Both the position numbers and the translations under genes were made by a program. 64,000 nt of DNA from Paraburkholderia aromaticivorans (GTDB lineage Bacteria; Pseudomonadota; Gammaproteobacteria; Burkholderiales; Burkholderiaceae), in assembly GCF_012689525.1 (NCBI RefSeq), contig NZ_CP051515.1, positions 2,914,001 through 2,978,000 on the forward strand, given 5' to 3'. The notes under the pieces are model-generated. The model worked only from the letters and a program-made list of their open reading frames with translations. It was not told where the DNA came from and ran no database searches. This document shows, piece after piece, positions 17,941 to 27,577 of the stretch. Position 1 is the first letter of the stretch. Each line of letters begins with the position of its first letter.

Positions 17941-18846
17941 TCAGCGTTCTTCGCGCAGCATGCGGCGCAAATGAAACACGATATAGACGAGCATGATGGC
18001 GAACAGCACGACGGCAATCGCTGCGGAATAGCCTTCGCGGTAGTACTTGATAGCCTGGTCGTACATGTAATAGGCGAGCACGGTGGAGCTATCGAATGGA
18101 CCGCCGCCGCTCATCACCGCGATCAGGTCGAAGCTGCGCAGCGCGCCGATCACCGTCAGCACCACGGCCATGAAGGTGGCGGGCCGCAATTGCGGCAGGA
18201 TCACGTACCACAGCAGCTTCACGCCCTTGGCGCCTTCCATGCGCGCCGCCTCGACCACTTCCGGATTGATGCCGGTCAGGCCAGTGAGATACAGCACCAT
18301 GCAGAACGGCGTTTGCGGCCACAGCGCCGCGAAGACGATGCCGAACGTCACCGTATGCGGATCGCCGAGCACGGGAATGCCGTGACCGACGATCAGACGC
18401 AGCAAGCCGAAGCCCGGGTCGTAGAACCAGCTGAACACGAGACCGACCACCACGCCCGAGAGCACGAACGGCGCGAAGAACAGCGACTTCACGACGCGCA
18501 TGCCACGGATATGCTGGTTCAGATACAACGCGAACAGCAGGCCGAGCGGCGGCGCGAGCAGGAACAGCGCGAGCCAGATGAGATTGTTCTTCAGCGCCGT
18601 ATAGAACGTGTCGGCATGAAACAGCTCGATGTAGTTATCGAAACCGGCAAACGTCTTCGGCGTCATGCCGTCCCAGTGATAAAAACTGAGCGAAATGCTG
18701 CTGACGATCGGATACACCACGCACAGGCAAAACAACGCACAGCCCGGCAGCAGAAAGAAAAACGCGGCGCGGTGCTGATGACGGCGCGTCGTCGAGACGT
18801 GACGGTGCGAAGCCGCGGGCAAGCGGCGCGCTGCGGAATGAGACAT
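17941..18846 (-). CDS. Carbohydrate ABC transporter permease (MalF type)
   Basis: 301 residues. A basic cytoplasmic N-terminus precedes a first helix (FFFLLPGCALFCLCVVYPI) and five further helices. The EAA loop reads EAARMEGAKGVKLLWYVILP (about residues 200-219). It partners the adjacent MalG-type permease to form the channel. In the operon it lies between the binding-protein gene (77-bp gap) and the second permease gene. Confidence 0.9.
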   Translation of the reverse strand: MSHSAARRLPAASHRHVSTTRRHQHRAAFFFLLPGCALFCLCVVYPIVSSISLSFYHWDGMTPKTFAGFDNYIELFHADTFYTALKNNLIWLALFLLAPPLGLLFALYLNQHIRGMRVVKSLFFAPFVLSGVVVGLVFSWFYDPGFGLLRLIVGHGIPVLGDPHTVTFGIVFAALWPQTPFCMVLYLTGLTGINPEVVEAARMEGAKGVKLLWYVILPQLRPATFMAVVLTVIGALRSFDLIAVMSGGGPFDSSTVLAYYMYDQAIKYYREGYSAAIAVVLFAIMLVYIVFHLRRMLREER

Positions 18847-18923
18847 GGATCGGGCCTCGTCGAAAAGCGAAGGCGAATCGAAGACGAGCGCCGGCCGTTG
18901 CTACACCGCCGGCGCTCCGGGAC

Positions 18924-20177
18924 TTACTTCTGGTAGATGCGCTTGCGGGTCGCTTCGAGGCGCACGAGCACGGCGTCGAGTTGCGAGGGATCGCTGTAGA
19001 ACTGCTGCATCGCTTTCATGCCTTCGTCGGCCATTTCCTTCTGCATGTCGCGATCGTAGAACTGCGCGATACCGCCCTTCGTGTTGGCGAGCGTCTGGAA
19101 GCCGACCTTGGAAATCGCGTCTTCAGGTTCCGCCGACTGGCTGTTCGACGGCAGTTGACCCCAGCCCTTCGCGAGATCGGCGTTGATTTGCGGCTGTTCC
19201 ATGAAAGCGAGCAGCTTGCGCGCATCGGCCTTGTTCTTCGCTTTCGCGGGAATCAGCAGCACGTTGACCGGACCGTCTTCGGCCATCGGCACATTGGCGT
19301 CGATTACCGGGAAGCGGAAGAAACCCGTTTGCGGTTTGAGATTCGCCGGAATGCTTGCCGAGAAGAAGGTGCCCATCAGCATCATCGACGCCTTGCCGTT
19401 CACGAGAAACGGCGCGATCGAATCGAGGTCGTAGGAGAGCGCGTTGTCGATGAAGTAGTGATCGTCGATCAGCGTTTTCCACGCGGCGTAGACCTTTTTC
19501 ACGCGCGCATCGGTGTACGGAATTTCGCCGGCCATCAACTGCTGATGGAAGGCGTTGCCGTTGATGCGCAGATCGAGGTAGTCGAACCAGGCGGCGAGCG
19601 TCCAGCTATCGCGCGCGGCCACGGCGATCGGCGCCACGCCGCTCGCCTTCAGCTTCTTGCAGGCGTCGAGGAATTCGTCCCACGTCTTCGGCTCGCTCTT
19701 GATGCCGGCTTTCTCGAACAGGTCCTTGCGATAGAAGAAACCGTAAGCGTCGTAGCCGAGCGGCGCCGCATACTGCTTGCCCTTATACGTCGACGCTTCC
19801 TTCACCGACGCGTACTGCTGCGACCAGCCGTTCTTGCTCCAATCCGGCGACAGGTCTTCCAGCAGGCCGCGTTGCGCGTAGTACGCCATGCGCTCGCCGT
19901 CGTGCCATGAGACGACGTCCGGCGGATCGGTGGCGAGCCAGCCGCTCATCTGTACCTTGTACGCTTCCTCGGTGATATAGGTCACCTTGAGGTCGACATC
20001 GGGATTGGCTTTCTTGAACTTGTCGAACGCGTCCTGCCACGTCGAGCGCTGATTACCGCGCGCCGATACGTTGACGTTGAGCGTGGCGGCGTCGACGGCG
20101 GCACAGCAGAGCGAGCCGGCAACCAGCGCGGCTGCGATCGACACGTGTGCAAGACGGCGAAGGCGAAGAGCAATCAT
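18924..20177 (-). CDS. Sugar ABC transporter substrate-binding protein, family 1
   Basis: 417 residues. Periplasmic receptor. A Sec signal peptide covers about residues 1-30 with cleavage after VDA-A. The body shows the two-lobed SBP family 1 pattern, with the conserved YGFFYRKDLFEKAGI segment near residue 146. Linked to a GH42 gene, it is likely to bind a beta-galactoside or galacto-oligosaccharide (inference). AAGGAGA precedes the ATG at 20177. A 121-bp gap with no evident hairpin separates it from the ATPase gene upstream. Confidence 0.88.
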   Translation of the reverse strand: MIALRLRRLAHVSIAAALVAGSLCCAAVDAATLNVNVSARGNQRSTWQDAFDKFKKANPDVDLKVTYITEEAYKVQMSGWLATDPPDVVSWHDGERMAYYAQRGLLEDLSPDWSKNGWSQQYASVKEASTYKGKQYAAPLGYDAYGFFYRKDLFEKAGIKSEPKTWDEFLDACKKLKASGVAPIAVAARDSWTLAAWFDYLDLRINGNAFHQQLMAGEIPYTDARVKKVYAAWKTLIDDHYFIDNALSYDLDSIAPFLVNGKASMMLMGTFFSASIPANLKPQTGFFRFPVIDANVPMAEDGPVNVLLIPAKAKNKADARKLLAFMEQPQINADLAKGWGQLPSNSQSAEPEDAISKVGFQTLANTKGGIAQFYDRDMQKEMADEGMKAMQQFYSDPSQLDAVLVRLEATRKRIYQK

Positions 20178-20298
20178 CTTGTGTCTCCTTGATACCTTGT
20201 TGGCCGGCAGCGAACGGCTGCCAGCGGTGTAACCCGCTCTGTGGCGGAATTCGGCTTTGATGAATCAGTGGGTGTTTCCCGTGCGCATGAACGCAAAC

Positions 20299-21438
20299 TC
20301 AGGCGGCGGCCCGTTCGGGCTCGAACGCGCTGCGCTGCAATGCCATCCCATCCGCGTCGAACAGATGACACGCGGAAGGCGGAACATGAATGGCGACGCG
20401 CTCGCCGGAACCGATCGGCGTGTCGCCCGCCGCCTTGGCGATGAGCGTGCCCGACGCGTGATCCGCGTGAATGTAGCTGTGCTCGCCGAGTCGCTCCGAC
20501 AGCACCGTCGTGCACTGCACGAATTGACCGTCGCCGTCGAGACGCAGATGTTCGGGCCGTACGCCGAGCGTGACCCGCTCGCCGCGCTGCAAACGTTGTC
20601 CGTCGACGTTTGCGATCAAACGCTCGTCGCTTTTTAACAGCGTGACCGTTACGCTGCCCGGCTCGATCGAATCGACCACTGCGTCGATGAAATTCATGCG
20701 CGGCGAACCGATGAAGCCCGCCACGAAGCGCGACTTCGGATGGTGATACAACTCGAGTGGCGCGCCGCTCTGCGCGATGCTGCCAAAGCGCTCCGCGTCC
20801 GCGCCGGCATGCAGTAGCACGATGCGGTCGGCGAGCGTCATCGCTTCGACCTGGTCGTGGGTCACGTAGACCACGCTCGCATTGGCAAAGCGCTGATGCA
20901 GGCGGGCAATTTCGACCCGCGTCTGGCCACGCAGCGCGGCGTCGAGATTCGAGAGCGGCTCGTCGAACAGGAACACACCGGGCTCGCGCACAATCGCCCG
21001 GCCGATCGCGACGCGCTGCCGCTGCCCGCCCGAGAGCGCCTTCGGATAGCGCTGCAAATAATCATCCAGTTGCAGAATGCGCGCGGCTTCGCGCACCTTG
21101 CTGTCGATCACGTCCTTGGGCTGTTTCGCGAGCTTCAAGCCGAATGCCATGTTGTCGAACACGGTCATGTGCGGGAACAGCGCGTAGCTCTGGAATACCA
21201 TCGCCACGCCGCGCGCCGCCGCGGGCACGTCGTTCATGAGGCGTCCGCCGATGTGCAGTTCGCCTTCGCTCAAGTCTTCGAGACCGGCGATCATTCTCAG
21301 CAGGGTCGACTTGCCGCAACCCGACGGCCCCAGGAAGACACAGAACTCGTGCTGCGCAATCTCCAGATTCACGCGCTGGATCACCGGCGGATGGTCACCG
21401 TACGACTTTTGCACGTTCGTCAAACGAATGGTTGCCAT
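20299..21438 (-). CDS. Sugar ABC transporter ATP-binding protein (UgpC/MsmK/MalK type)
   Basis: 379 residues. ATPase subunit of the importer. Walker A is GPSGCGKST (residues 38-46), the signature is LSGGQRQR, Walker B is [12 protein letters not shown], and the H-loop is YVTHDQ. A C-terminal TOBE/regulatory region follows (about 235-365). The start ATG at 21438 has a near-perfect AAAGGAGG ribosome site, and a LacI-type operator begins only 14 bp upstream of it. It is the first gene of the five-gene galactoside operon. Confidence 0.92.
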   Translation of the reverse strand: MATIRLTNVQKSYGDHPPVIQRVNLEIAQHEFCVFLGPSGCGKSTLLRMIAGLEDLSEGELHIGGRLMNDVPAAARGVAMVFQSYALFPHMTVFDNMAFGLKLAKQPKDVIDSKVREAARILQLDDYLQRYPKALSGGQRQRVAIGRAIVREPGVFLFDEPLSNLDAALRGQTRVEIARLHQRFANASVVYVTHDQVEAMTLADRIVLLHAGADAERFGSIAQSGAPLELYHHPKSRFVAGFIGSPRMNFIDAVVDSIEPGSVTVTLLKSDERLIANVDGQRLQRGERVTLGVRPEHLRLDGDGQFVQCTTVLSERLGEHSYIHADHASGTLIAKAAGDTPIGSGERVAIHVPPSACHLFDADGMALQRSAFEPERAAA

Positions 21439-21452
21439 GCTGCCTCCTTTGG

Positions 21453-21468
21453 ATTTAACCGCTTAAAT
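21453..21468. promoter_or_regulatory. LacI-family operator O1 (ATTTAA-CCGC-TTAAAT)
   Basis: Perfect 6-bp inverted arms around a central CG-containing tetranucleotide, the classic LacI/GalR operator form. It overlaps the leader of the ABC operon immediately upstream of the AAAGGAGG ribosome site. Confidence 0.8.
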
Positions 21469-21507
21469 TTCTTGGAAAAATAAGTGGCCAACCCTTGCGC
21501 GGCAGGC

Positions 21508-21523
21508 ATTTAATCGCTTAAAT
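21508..21523. promoter_or_regulatory. LacI-family operator O2 (ATTTAA-TCGC-TTAAAT)
   Basis: Same 16-bp operator as O1 with one base changed in the centre, 55 bp away in the same orientation. The spacing is about five helical turns, so two repressor dimers could sit on one DNA face. Both lie in the divergent promoter between the ATPase gene and the lacI-type gene. Confidence 0.8.
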
Positions 21524-21642
21524 TCGAGTTCGATTGGAAAAGTCATAATGAGTGTCTCCGCTGTGTTTTCCAGCAAGTTATCAACGTCGCCGGTTGCTTG
21601 CAACATTTGAATCACATTCCCTGAATATGGGATAACGAGAAT

Positions 21643-22659
21643 ATGGTCACTCTGTCCGAAGTCGCGAAACGCGCTCACGTCACCGCCGCCACCGTCTCCA
21701 ACGTGCTGCGCAATCGCGAGAAGGTGCGCCCGGAAACGGCTGAGCGCGTGCTCAAGGCGATCGCCGATCTCGGCTACCGGCCCAACCTGAACGCTCGCGC
21801 GCTGGCTGAGGGCCGCTCGTCGACGCTCGCCTTGATGCTGTCGAACATTTCGAACCCGTTCTATCCCGAGTTCGTGCTGGCCGCCGAGCGCGCCGCGCGC
21901 AAAGCCGGCTACTTCCTGATGGTTTGCAATACTGACGATGACGCCGAGATCGGCCGTGCGTACCTGAACCAGATTGCGGGCACGCTGGCCGACGGTGTGC
22001 TCGTCATGAACACGGACATCGCGATCAACGACCTGTGCGCGTCGGCCACGCACAGTGCACCGATTCTGCTGGCCATGTGGGAGCACCCGGAAGCGCCGCC
22101 CGCGCTGCCTTGCATCGCCGTGGATTTTGCTCACGCGGGCGAGCTGGCCGCGCGGCATCTGCTCGAACTCGGCCACCGCGAAATCGGCCTTTTGATCGGC
22201 GACGGTTGCGGTGGCTTGCAGGATGCGCGCTCCAACGGCTTTCGCGCCGCCATGCGTGCCGCCGGGATCGAGACCGATGCGGCAGCGGTGCTGCAGATCC
22301 GCGACTCGATCGACGCCGGCTACGCCGCCTGCATGCAACTGATGGCGAACCGGCCGCACCTCACCGCGATCTTCGCGACCAACGACCTGCTGGCGATCGG
22401 CGCGGCGCAGGCCCTGATCACGCTGGGCCGCGCGGTGCCGAACGACGTTTCGGTGATCGGCATTACCGATATTCAACTCGCCCATCAGGTGCACCCTGCC
22501 CTGACGACGGTCGCCATTCAGACCGCGGCGATTGCGGAGTTGTCGATCGAGAGTCTGATCCGGCTCATCCAGACGCCGCACCGGCAGCCGTCGATGGTGC
22601 TCGCGCCGCCGCCCACTTTGGTGGTGCGCGCGTCGACTGGGCCGCGCCGACTGAAATGA
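21643..22659 (+). CDS. LacI-family transcriptional repressor of the galactoside operon
   Basis: 338 residues. The N-terminal HTH (VTLSEVAKRAHVTAATVSNVL, residues 2-22) and hinge helix (NLNARALAEGRS) are followed by a periplasmic-binding-protein-like ligand domain (about 60-335). It is divergent from the transporter/GH42 operon, with two matching operators between them. It probably represses that operon, and perhaps itself, until a galactoside inducer binds. Confidence 0.92.
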   Translation: MVTLSEVAKRAHVTAATVSNVLRNREKVRPETAERVLKAIADLGYRPNLNARALAEGRSSTLALMLSNISNPFYPEFVLAAERAARKAGYFLMVCNTDDDAEIGRAYLNQIAGTLADGVLVMNTDIAINDLCASATHSAPILLAMWEHPEAPPALPCIAVDFAHAGELAARHLLELGHREIGLLIGDGCGGLQDARSNGFRAAMRAAGIETDAAAVLQIRDSIDAGYAACMQLMANRPHLTAIFATNDLLAIGAAQALITLGRAVPNDVSVIGITDIQLAHQVHPALTTVAIQTAAIAELSIESLIRLIQTPHRQPSMVLAPPPTLVVRASTGPRRLK

Positions 22660-22839
22660 ATTTGCAGGGTATTCAGCAGAAAATGCTGTCATCGCCGCAA
22701 AAAAACGGCGTGCAAACCGCTAACGCCTCGATTGGCAATTTCATCGATTGCGGCGCAGGCGTAGCATCGAACCATCAATCGACGCGCGTGCGCGGCCGCG
22801 AGCCTCGCCACGTCAAGGGCAACCTGAAGGAGCAACCGA

Positions 22840-24312
22840 ATGTCTCTCGCATTGACACGCAATGAACTGATTCGCCCGCAGAACCTGATCAACGGAGCAT
22901 GGACCGGCGCTGCCGACGGCGCCCGCTTTGCCGTGACCAACCCGGCCACCGGCGAGACGATCGTCGAAGTCGCCGACAGCGGCGCTGCGGACGCGCGCGC
23001 CGCCACCGACGCCGCGGCCCGCGCGTTCCCCGCCTGGCGCGACAAGCTGCCGCGCGAGCGCGCCGAGATTCTGCGCCGCTGGCATGCGCTGATCGTCGCC
23101 AATACCGACGACCTCGCGAAGCTGATGTCGATGGAACAGGGCAAGCCGCTCGCGGAGAGCCGCGGCGAAGTCGCTTACGGCGCGTCGTACGTGGCCTGGT
23201 TCGCCGACGAAGCAACCCGCATCTACGGCGATCTGATTCCGCAGCAGCAGCGCGGCAAGCGCATGAGCGCGGTGAAGGAACCGGTCGGCGTGGTCGCCGC
23301 GATCACACCGTGGAATTTCCCGCTCGCGATGATCGCCCGCAAGATCGCGCCCGCGCTCGCGGCCGGTTGCACCGTGGTCGCCAAACCCGCCGAAGACACG
23401 CCGCTCACCGCGCTCGCCCTCGCCGCGCTCGCGCAGGAAGCCGGTTTGCCGGACGGCGTGCTGAACATGCTGTCGGCGTCGCGTGAACAGGGCATTGCCG
23501 CGGTTGCCGATTGGCTCGCTGACGCGCGTGTACGCAAGATCACCTTCACCGGCTCGACGCCGGTGGGCAAGCATCTCGCGCGTGAATCCGCGGGAACGCT
23601 GAAGAAGCTCTCGCTGGAATTGGGCGGCAACGCGCCCTTCATCGTGTTCGACGACGCCGATCTGGATGCGGCCGTCACCGGCCTGATGGCAGCGAAATTC
23701 CGCAATGGCGGCCAGACCTGCGTGTGTCCGAACCGCGTCTATGTGCAGGCCGGTGTCTATGAGCGCTTCGCCGATCTGCTCGCGAAACGCGTCGGCGCGC
23801 TGAAAGTTGCGCCTGCAACCGACCCGGAAGCGCAAATCGGCCCGATGATCAACGAGCGCGCGATCGACAAGATTGCCCGTCACGTGGAAGACGCCGTCAA
23901 ACACGGTGCGAAAATCCTGGTGGGCGGCAAGCGCCTGACGGAACTCGGACCGAACTATTACGCGCCGACCGTGCTGACGGACACGAAGGACGGCATGCTC
24001 GTCTGCTGCGAAGAGACCTTCGGCCCAGTCGCGCCGCTGTTCCGTTTCGACGACGAAGCCGAAGCGATCCGTCTCTCCAACGACACACCGTTCGGCCTCG
24101 CCGCCTACTTCTATACGCAGGACGTGCGGCGTATCAATCGCGTGGCCGCGCAACTCGAAGCGGGCGTGATCGGCATCAACGAAGGCGCGGTGTCGAGTGA
24201 AGCGGCGCCGTTTGGCGGCGTGAAGGAATCGGGCTATGGTCGCGAAGGGTCGAAATATGGACTCGACGATTACATGTCGATCAAGTACATGTGCCAGGGC
24301 GGGCTTGATTGA
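22840..24312 (+). CDS. gabD: NAD(P)-dependent succinate-semialdehyde dehydrogenase
   Basis: 490 residues. It oxidises succinate semialdehyde to succinate, the last step of GABA breakdown. Catalytic residues visible are Asn159 (PWNFP), Glu260 (LELGGNAP) and Cys294 within NGGQTCVC. The second cysteine two residues on (Cys296) is the usual redox partner in GabD. AAGGAG precedes the ATG. No gabT is adjacent, so the class III aminotransferase at 7147 could supply substrate (speculative). It ends just before a long inverted repeat. Confidence 0.88.
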   Translation: MSLALTRNELIRPQNLINGAWTGAADGARFAVTNPATGETIVEVADSGAADARAATDAAARAFPAWRDKLPRERAEILRRWHALIVANTDDLAKLMSMEQGKPLAESRGEVAYGASYVAWFADEATRIYGDLIPQQQRGKRMSAVKEPVGVVAAITPWNFPLAMIARKIAPALAAGCTVVAKPAEDTPLTALALAALAQEAGLPDGVLNMLSASREQGIAAVADWLADARVRKITFTGSTPVGKHLARESAGTLKKLSLELGGNAPFIVFDDADLDAAVTGLMAAKFRNGGQTCVCPNRVYVQAGVYERFADLLAKRVGALKVAPATDPEAQIGPMINERAIDKIARHVEDAVKHGAKILVGGKRLTELGPNYYAPTVLTDTKDGMLVCCEETFGPVAPLFRFDDEAEAIRLSNDTPFGLAAYFYTQDVRRINRVAAQLEAGVIGINEGAVSSEAAPFGGVKESGYGREGSKYGLDDYMSIKYMCQGGLD

Positions 24313-24358
24313 CGAGCCGCTCGCTGCCAGTGCTTTGATGCCTTAATGCCGGAATGCT

Positions 24359-24413
24359 CTGCCGTCTCGGCGCAGCGCTTTTTCAAGTGAGAAGCGCTGC
24401 GCCGAGGCGGCAG
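24359..24413. repeat. Long inverted repeat, 22-bp stem with 11-base loop
   Basis: Arms 24359-24380 and 24392-24413 pair along 22 positions with a single T-G wobble. It lies between the convergent gabD and hypothetical genes and contains the stop codon and last codons of the latter. It may act as a bidirectional terminator, although no long T-run follows on either strand. Confidence 0.75.
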
Positions 24414-24763
24414 TTTGCGTTCCAATGCTGCTCGTTCAGCACAGACTGCCAATGCGCTTTCGCCAGATCGGCCATGCTGTCGAAGCGAAAATCGATCTTC
24501 GGCTGTGAAGATCGCGTCAACTCGATCTGCAATTTCGCATTGCTATAGGCAAAGCTTTCGTTATCGATGTTCGGCAGAAGCTCCTGATAACGCCGCCCCG
24601 GCGTGTATTTCTGCTGTGACGATTCATGCCGCGCGTGCGCTTCGAGCACCTGGTCGCGCGTAAGCCCGAAAAAAAATCCCTTCCCGCTCAAGCGAGCGCA
24701 AACGCCTTGCTGCGTCGCAAGAGCATCGCGCGAAATAACGTAACCGTCATGCACACGATTCAT
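24383..24763 (-). CDS. Hypothetical protein
   Basis: 126 residues from ATG 24763, or 129 from ATG 24772. I do not recognise the family. The product is soluble-looking, with a charged helical middle (RDQVLEAHARHESSQQKY) and a C-terminal part rich in Asn and polar residues. The ribosome site is weak at both starts. Its last ten codons lie in the right arm of the long inverted repeat, so either the hairpin is part of the gene or the frame is fortuitous. The MHS transporter gene on the other strand is divergent. Confidence 0.45.
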   Translation of the reverse strand: MNRVHDGYVISRDALATQQGVCARLSGKGFFFGLTRDQVLEAHARHESSQQKYTPGRRYQELLPNIDNESFAYSNAKLQIELTRSSQPKIDFRFDSMADLAKAHWQSVLNEQHWNANCRLGAALLT

Positions 24764-24914
24764 GACGGCCATTTTTGGCCTGAATTTGACCGCGTTTTTT
24801 CCCGGTCCTATTGTTCGACCATGCCTGCCGGGCTCGTCTCGCCGCTCCTGCCGAACAACATGGCGAGAACGCGCGACCCTCCACATCGTGACCTTCCACC
24901 TGCCATGACCCGCC

Positions 24915-26273
24915 ATGAATTCTGACGCGACAGCCGCTCTAACACCTCTGCCCGTAATCCGGCCCACCAGCAAGGTTCGTCGCGCAGTGACGACCGCCGT
25001 GCTCGGGCAGGTTCTCGAATGGTATGACTTTTTTCTTTATGGCACCGCCGCCGCGCTCGTGTTCGGCAAGCTGTTCTTTCCGGTCGGCAGCGATCCGCTG
25101 ACGGGTACGATCGCCGCATTCGGCGGCTTTACGGTGGGCTTTATCGCGCGGCCCATCGGCGGCGTGTTGTGCGGCCATATCGGCGACCGTTACGGCCGCA
25201 AGACGGTCATGATGCTGACGCTGCTCGTCATGGGCACGGCCACTGTCTGCATGGGTCTGCTGCCGACCTATCAGCAAGTCGGCCTCGCGGCGCCCGTCTT
25301 GCTGGTGCTGTTGCGCATTCTGCAAGGCCTCGCCGCCGGCGGCGAATGGAGCGGCAGCATCCTGCTGATTCACGAAAGCGCGCCCGCTTCCCGGCGCGGC
25401 GCGCTCGCGGCCTGGAGTCCGTGCGGCGCGGCGTTCGGCTTCGTGCTATCCACCGCCGCGTTTCTGCTCGTGCAAACGCTCTCGCCCGCCGATTTCCACA
25501 GTTGGGGCTGGCGCGTGCCGTTCCTCTGCAGCGCCGTGCTGGTCGCGCTCGGTCTGTGGATGCGCCGCTCCGTCGACGAAAGCACGGAGTTCGCCGCAGT
25601 CAAGGCGACTCGCCGCGACGCCCGCATGCCGATCGTCGAAGTGCTGCGCCAATGTCCGCGTCAGGTGCTGACGGTGTTCGGCCTGCGCTTCGGTGAAGGC
25701 GCGGCGTCGTACATCTTCTTCGCGTTCTCGATTGCGTACGGCCAGTTCATCGGCCTCAAATCGAGCTGGGTGTTAGGCGGCCTGACTGTGTCGATGTTGC
25801 TGATGATTCCCGTGTCTCTGTTGATGGGCCGTCTCACGGACCGTGTCGGCCGCAAGCCGGTTTATCTCGCCGGCGCTGTGGCGATGGTGTTGGTCGCGTA
25901 CCCGTATTTCACGTTGCTCGGCTCCGGCGTGCTGTGGAAAGTCGTCACGGCACTCGTACTCGCCAACAGCATCACGCTCGGCATTCTGGAAGGCGCGCAG
26001 CCCGCTTTCATCAGCGAATTGCTGCCCGTTCATCTGCGCTTCTCGGGACTCGGCATTGGCCGCGAGATTTCGTCGGTGCTCGGCGGCGGACTCTCGCCGA
26101 TGGTAGCGACCGCGCTGCTCGCGCATTACCGCAGCGCCGCACCGGTGGCCATTTATCTCGTCGTGCTCGGTCTGATCACGGTGCTTGCGACCTGTTTCGC
26201 ACCGGAGACCTTTCCCAAAGCACTCCGGCTTCAGGCGAAGGCCAAAGAGCGCGCCGAGCACGAAAGCGTCTAA
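24915..26273 (+). CDS. MFS transporter, metabolite:H+ symporter (MHS) family
   Basis: 452 residues and twelve transmembrane helices. Inner-membrane proton symporter of the MHS group (ShiA, ProP, KgtP types). The signatures are LEWYDFFLYGTAAALVFG in TM1, GHIGDRYGRK after TM2, AAGGEWSGSI in TM4 and GRLTDRVGRKP in the central repeat. It is the first gene of a run with a two-component flavin monooxygenase, so it probably brings in that enzyme's organic acid or aromatic substrate (inference). Confidence 0.88.
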   Translation: MNSDATAALTPLPVIRPTSKVRRAVTTAVLGQVLEWYDFFLYGTAAALVFGKLFFPVGSDPLTGTIAAFGGFTVGFIARPIGGVLCGHIGDRYGRKTVMMLTLLVMGTATVCMGLLPTYQQVGLAAPVLLVLLRILQGLAAGGEWSGSILLIHESAPASRRGALAAWSPCGAAFGFVLSTAAFLLVQTLSPADFHSWGWRVPFLCSAVLVALGLWMRRSVDESTEFAAVKATRRDARMPIVEVLRQCPRQVLTVFGLRFGEGAASYIFFAFSIAYGQFIGLKSSWVLGGLTVSMLLMIPVSLLMGRLTDRVGRKPVYLAGAVAMVLVAYPYFTLLGSGVLWKVVTALVLANSITLGILEGAQPAFISELLPVHLRFSGLGIGREISSVLGGGLSPMVATALLAHYRSAAPVAIYLVVLGLITVLATCFAPETFPKALRLQAKAKERAEHESV

Positions 26274-26318
26274 GCCCGCTTCTTCCGCACCCATTCACTT
26301 TCTTTCGAAGCCGTCATC

Positions 26319-27536
26319 ATGCAAAGCCTTCAAATGAGCACTCTTTCGACTTACGCCTACGAACCGCGCGCAATCGATCACGCCGATTCGTATCCCGACT
26401 ACGCAGGCCCGCTCACGCTCGACGCGCTGATCAGCGAGATCGAGCGCCGCCGCGACGAGTTCGATCAGCTCTCGCATGTCCCGCGCGACATGATCGCGAA
26501 GATGAAGCGCGCCGGCATCTTTCGCGCAAGCACGCCGCAGCGCTTCGGCGGCGACGCGCTGCCGCCGGCGCAATTCCTGCGGATGCTCGAACGCATCGCG
26601 ATCGCCGACGGCTCTGCCGCCTGGGTCGCCGCGTTCGGCTCGGCGAATACCTACCTCGCCGCTTTGCCGATTGAAACGCAGCAGCAGATTTACGCCACCG
26701 GCCCCGACCAGGTTTTCTCTGGCGGCCTCTATCCGCTGCAACCCGCCACACAAGCGCCCGGCGGCTTCGTGGTCAGCGGGCAGTGGCGCTTCGCAAGCGG
26801 CTGCAAGGGCGCGGACTGGATCGGCGTCGGCATCGGCGGCACGCCCGCCAATTCCGGCGATGCGGGCGCGGGCAAGCCGTTCACCGCCGTGTTCCCCGCG
26901 CATGAGGTCGAGATCGTCGAGAACTGGAACGTGGTCGGCATGCAGGGAACCGGCAGCCACGATTTGCGACTGCGCGAGAAATTCGTCGATACGCAATGGA
27001 CCTTCGTGCGCGGCGGCGCGGCGCTGATCGACGAGCCGCTCTACCGCTACCCCGCCGTCGCCTATCAGGCGCAGGTGCACGCCGCCGTCAACATCGGCCT
27101 CGCGCGCGCGGCGCTCGATCTGCTGACGGACATGTCCGGCTCGGCTAAAACCACCACCGGCGCGCCGCGCCTCGCCGATCGCGGCTATTACCGCTCGGGC
27201 CTTGCGAAAGCGGAGGCCAACTGGCGCAGCGCCCGCGCGTTCTTCTACGAATCCGCCGAGGCGGCGTGGCGGACGATCATCGACGGCGATGCCGTCTCGC
27301 AGGAGCAGGCCAATCTATTGCGCCTCAGCGCGACGCACGCCGCGCAGATCGGCGCGGAAGTGGTGATGCAGGCTTATCAGATGGCGGGCATCGCCGCGAT
27401 CTATCGCGAGAACCGATTACAGCGGCTCGTGCGCGATTCGATCGTCGTGACACAGCATGCGTTTCTCGGCGAAGGCACGTATGACGCGTCCGGTGCGTTG
27501 TTCGCCGGCGTGCCGCCGGTCACGCCTTTTCCGTAA
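26319..27536 (+). CDS. Acyl-CoA dehydrogenase-fold flavin monooxygenase, oxygenase component
   Basis: 405 residues. The acyl-CoA dehydrogenase fold is clear (N-terminal helical domain, central beta domain with GGFVVSGQWRFASGC, C-terminal helical bundle). A flavin reductase gene follows directly, so it is better read as a group D two-component monooxygenase (HsaA, HPAH-C2 or DszC type) than as a beta-oxidation enzyme. The MQGTGSHDL segment and the late VTQHAFLGEG match that group. It would hydroxylate an aromatic or related substrate using reduced flavin. Starts at 26319 or 26334 are both possible, and neither has a strong ribosome site. Confidence 0.8.
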   Translation: MQSLQMSTLSTYAYEPRAIDHADSYPDYAGPLTLDALISEIERRRDEFDQLSHVPRDMIAKMKRAGIFRASTPQRFGGDALPPAQFLRMLERIAIADGSAAWVAAFGSANTYLAALPIETQQQIYATGPDQVFSGGLYPLQPATQAPGGFVVSGQWRFASGCKGADWIGVGIGGTPANSGDAGAGKPFTAVFPAHEVEIVENWNVVGMQGTGSHDLRLREKFVDTQWTFVRGGAALIDEPLYRYPAVAYQAQVHAAVNIGLARAALDLLTDMSGSAKTTTGAPRLADRGYYRSGLAKAEANWRSARAFFYESAEAAWRTIIDGDAVSQEQANLLRLSATHAAQIGAEVVMQAYQMAGIAAIYRENRLQRLVRDSIVVTQHAFLGEGTYDASGALFAGVPPVTPFP

Positions 27537-27577
27537 CGCGGCGTGCCCTGACTCATGTCATGCAAAAGGAAAGGATC

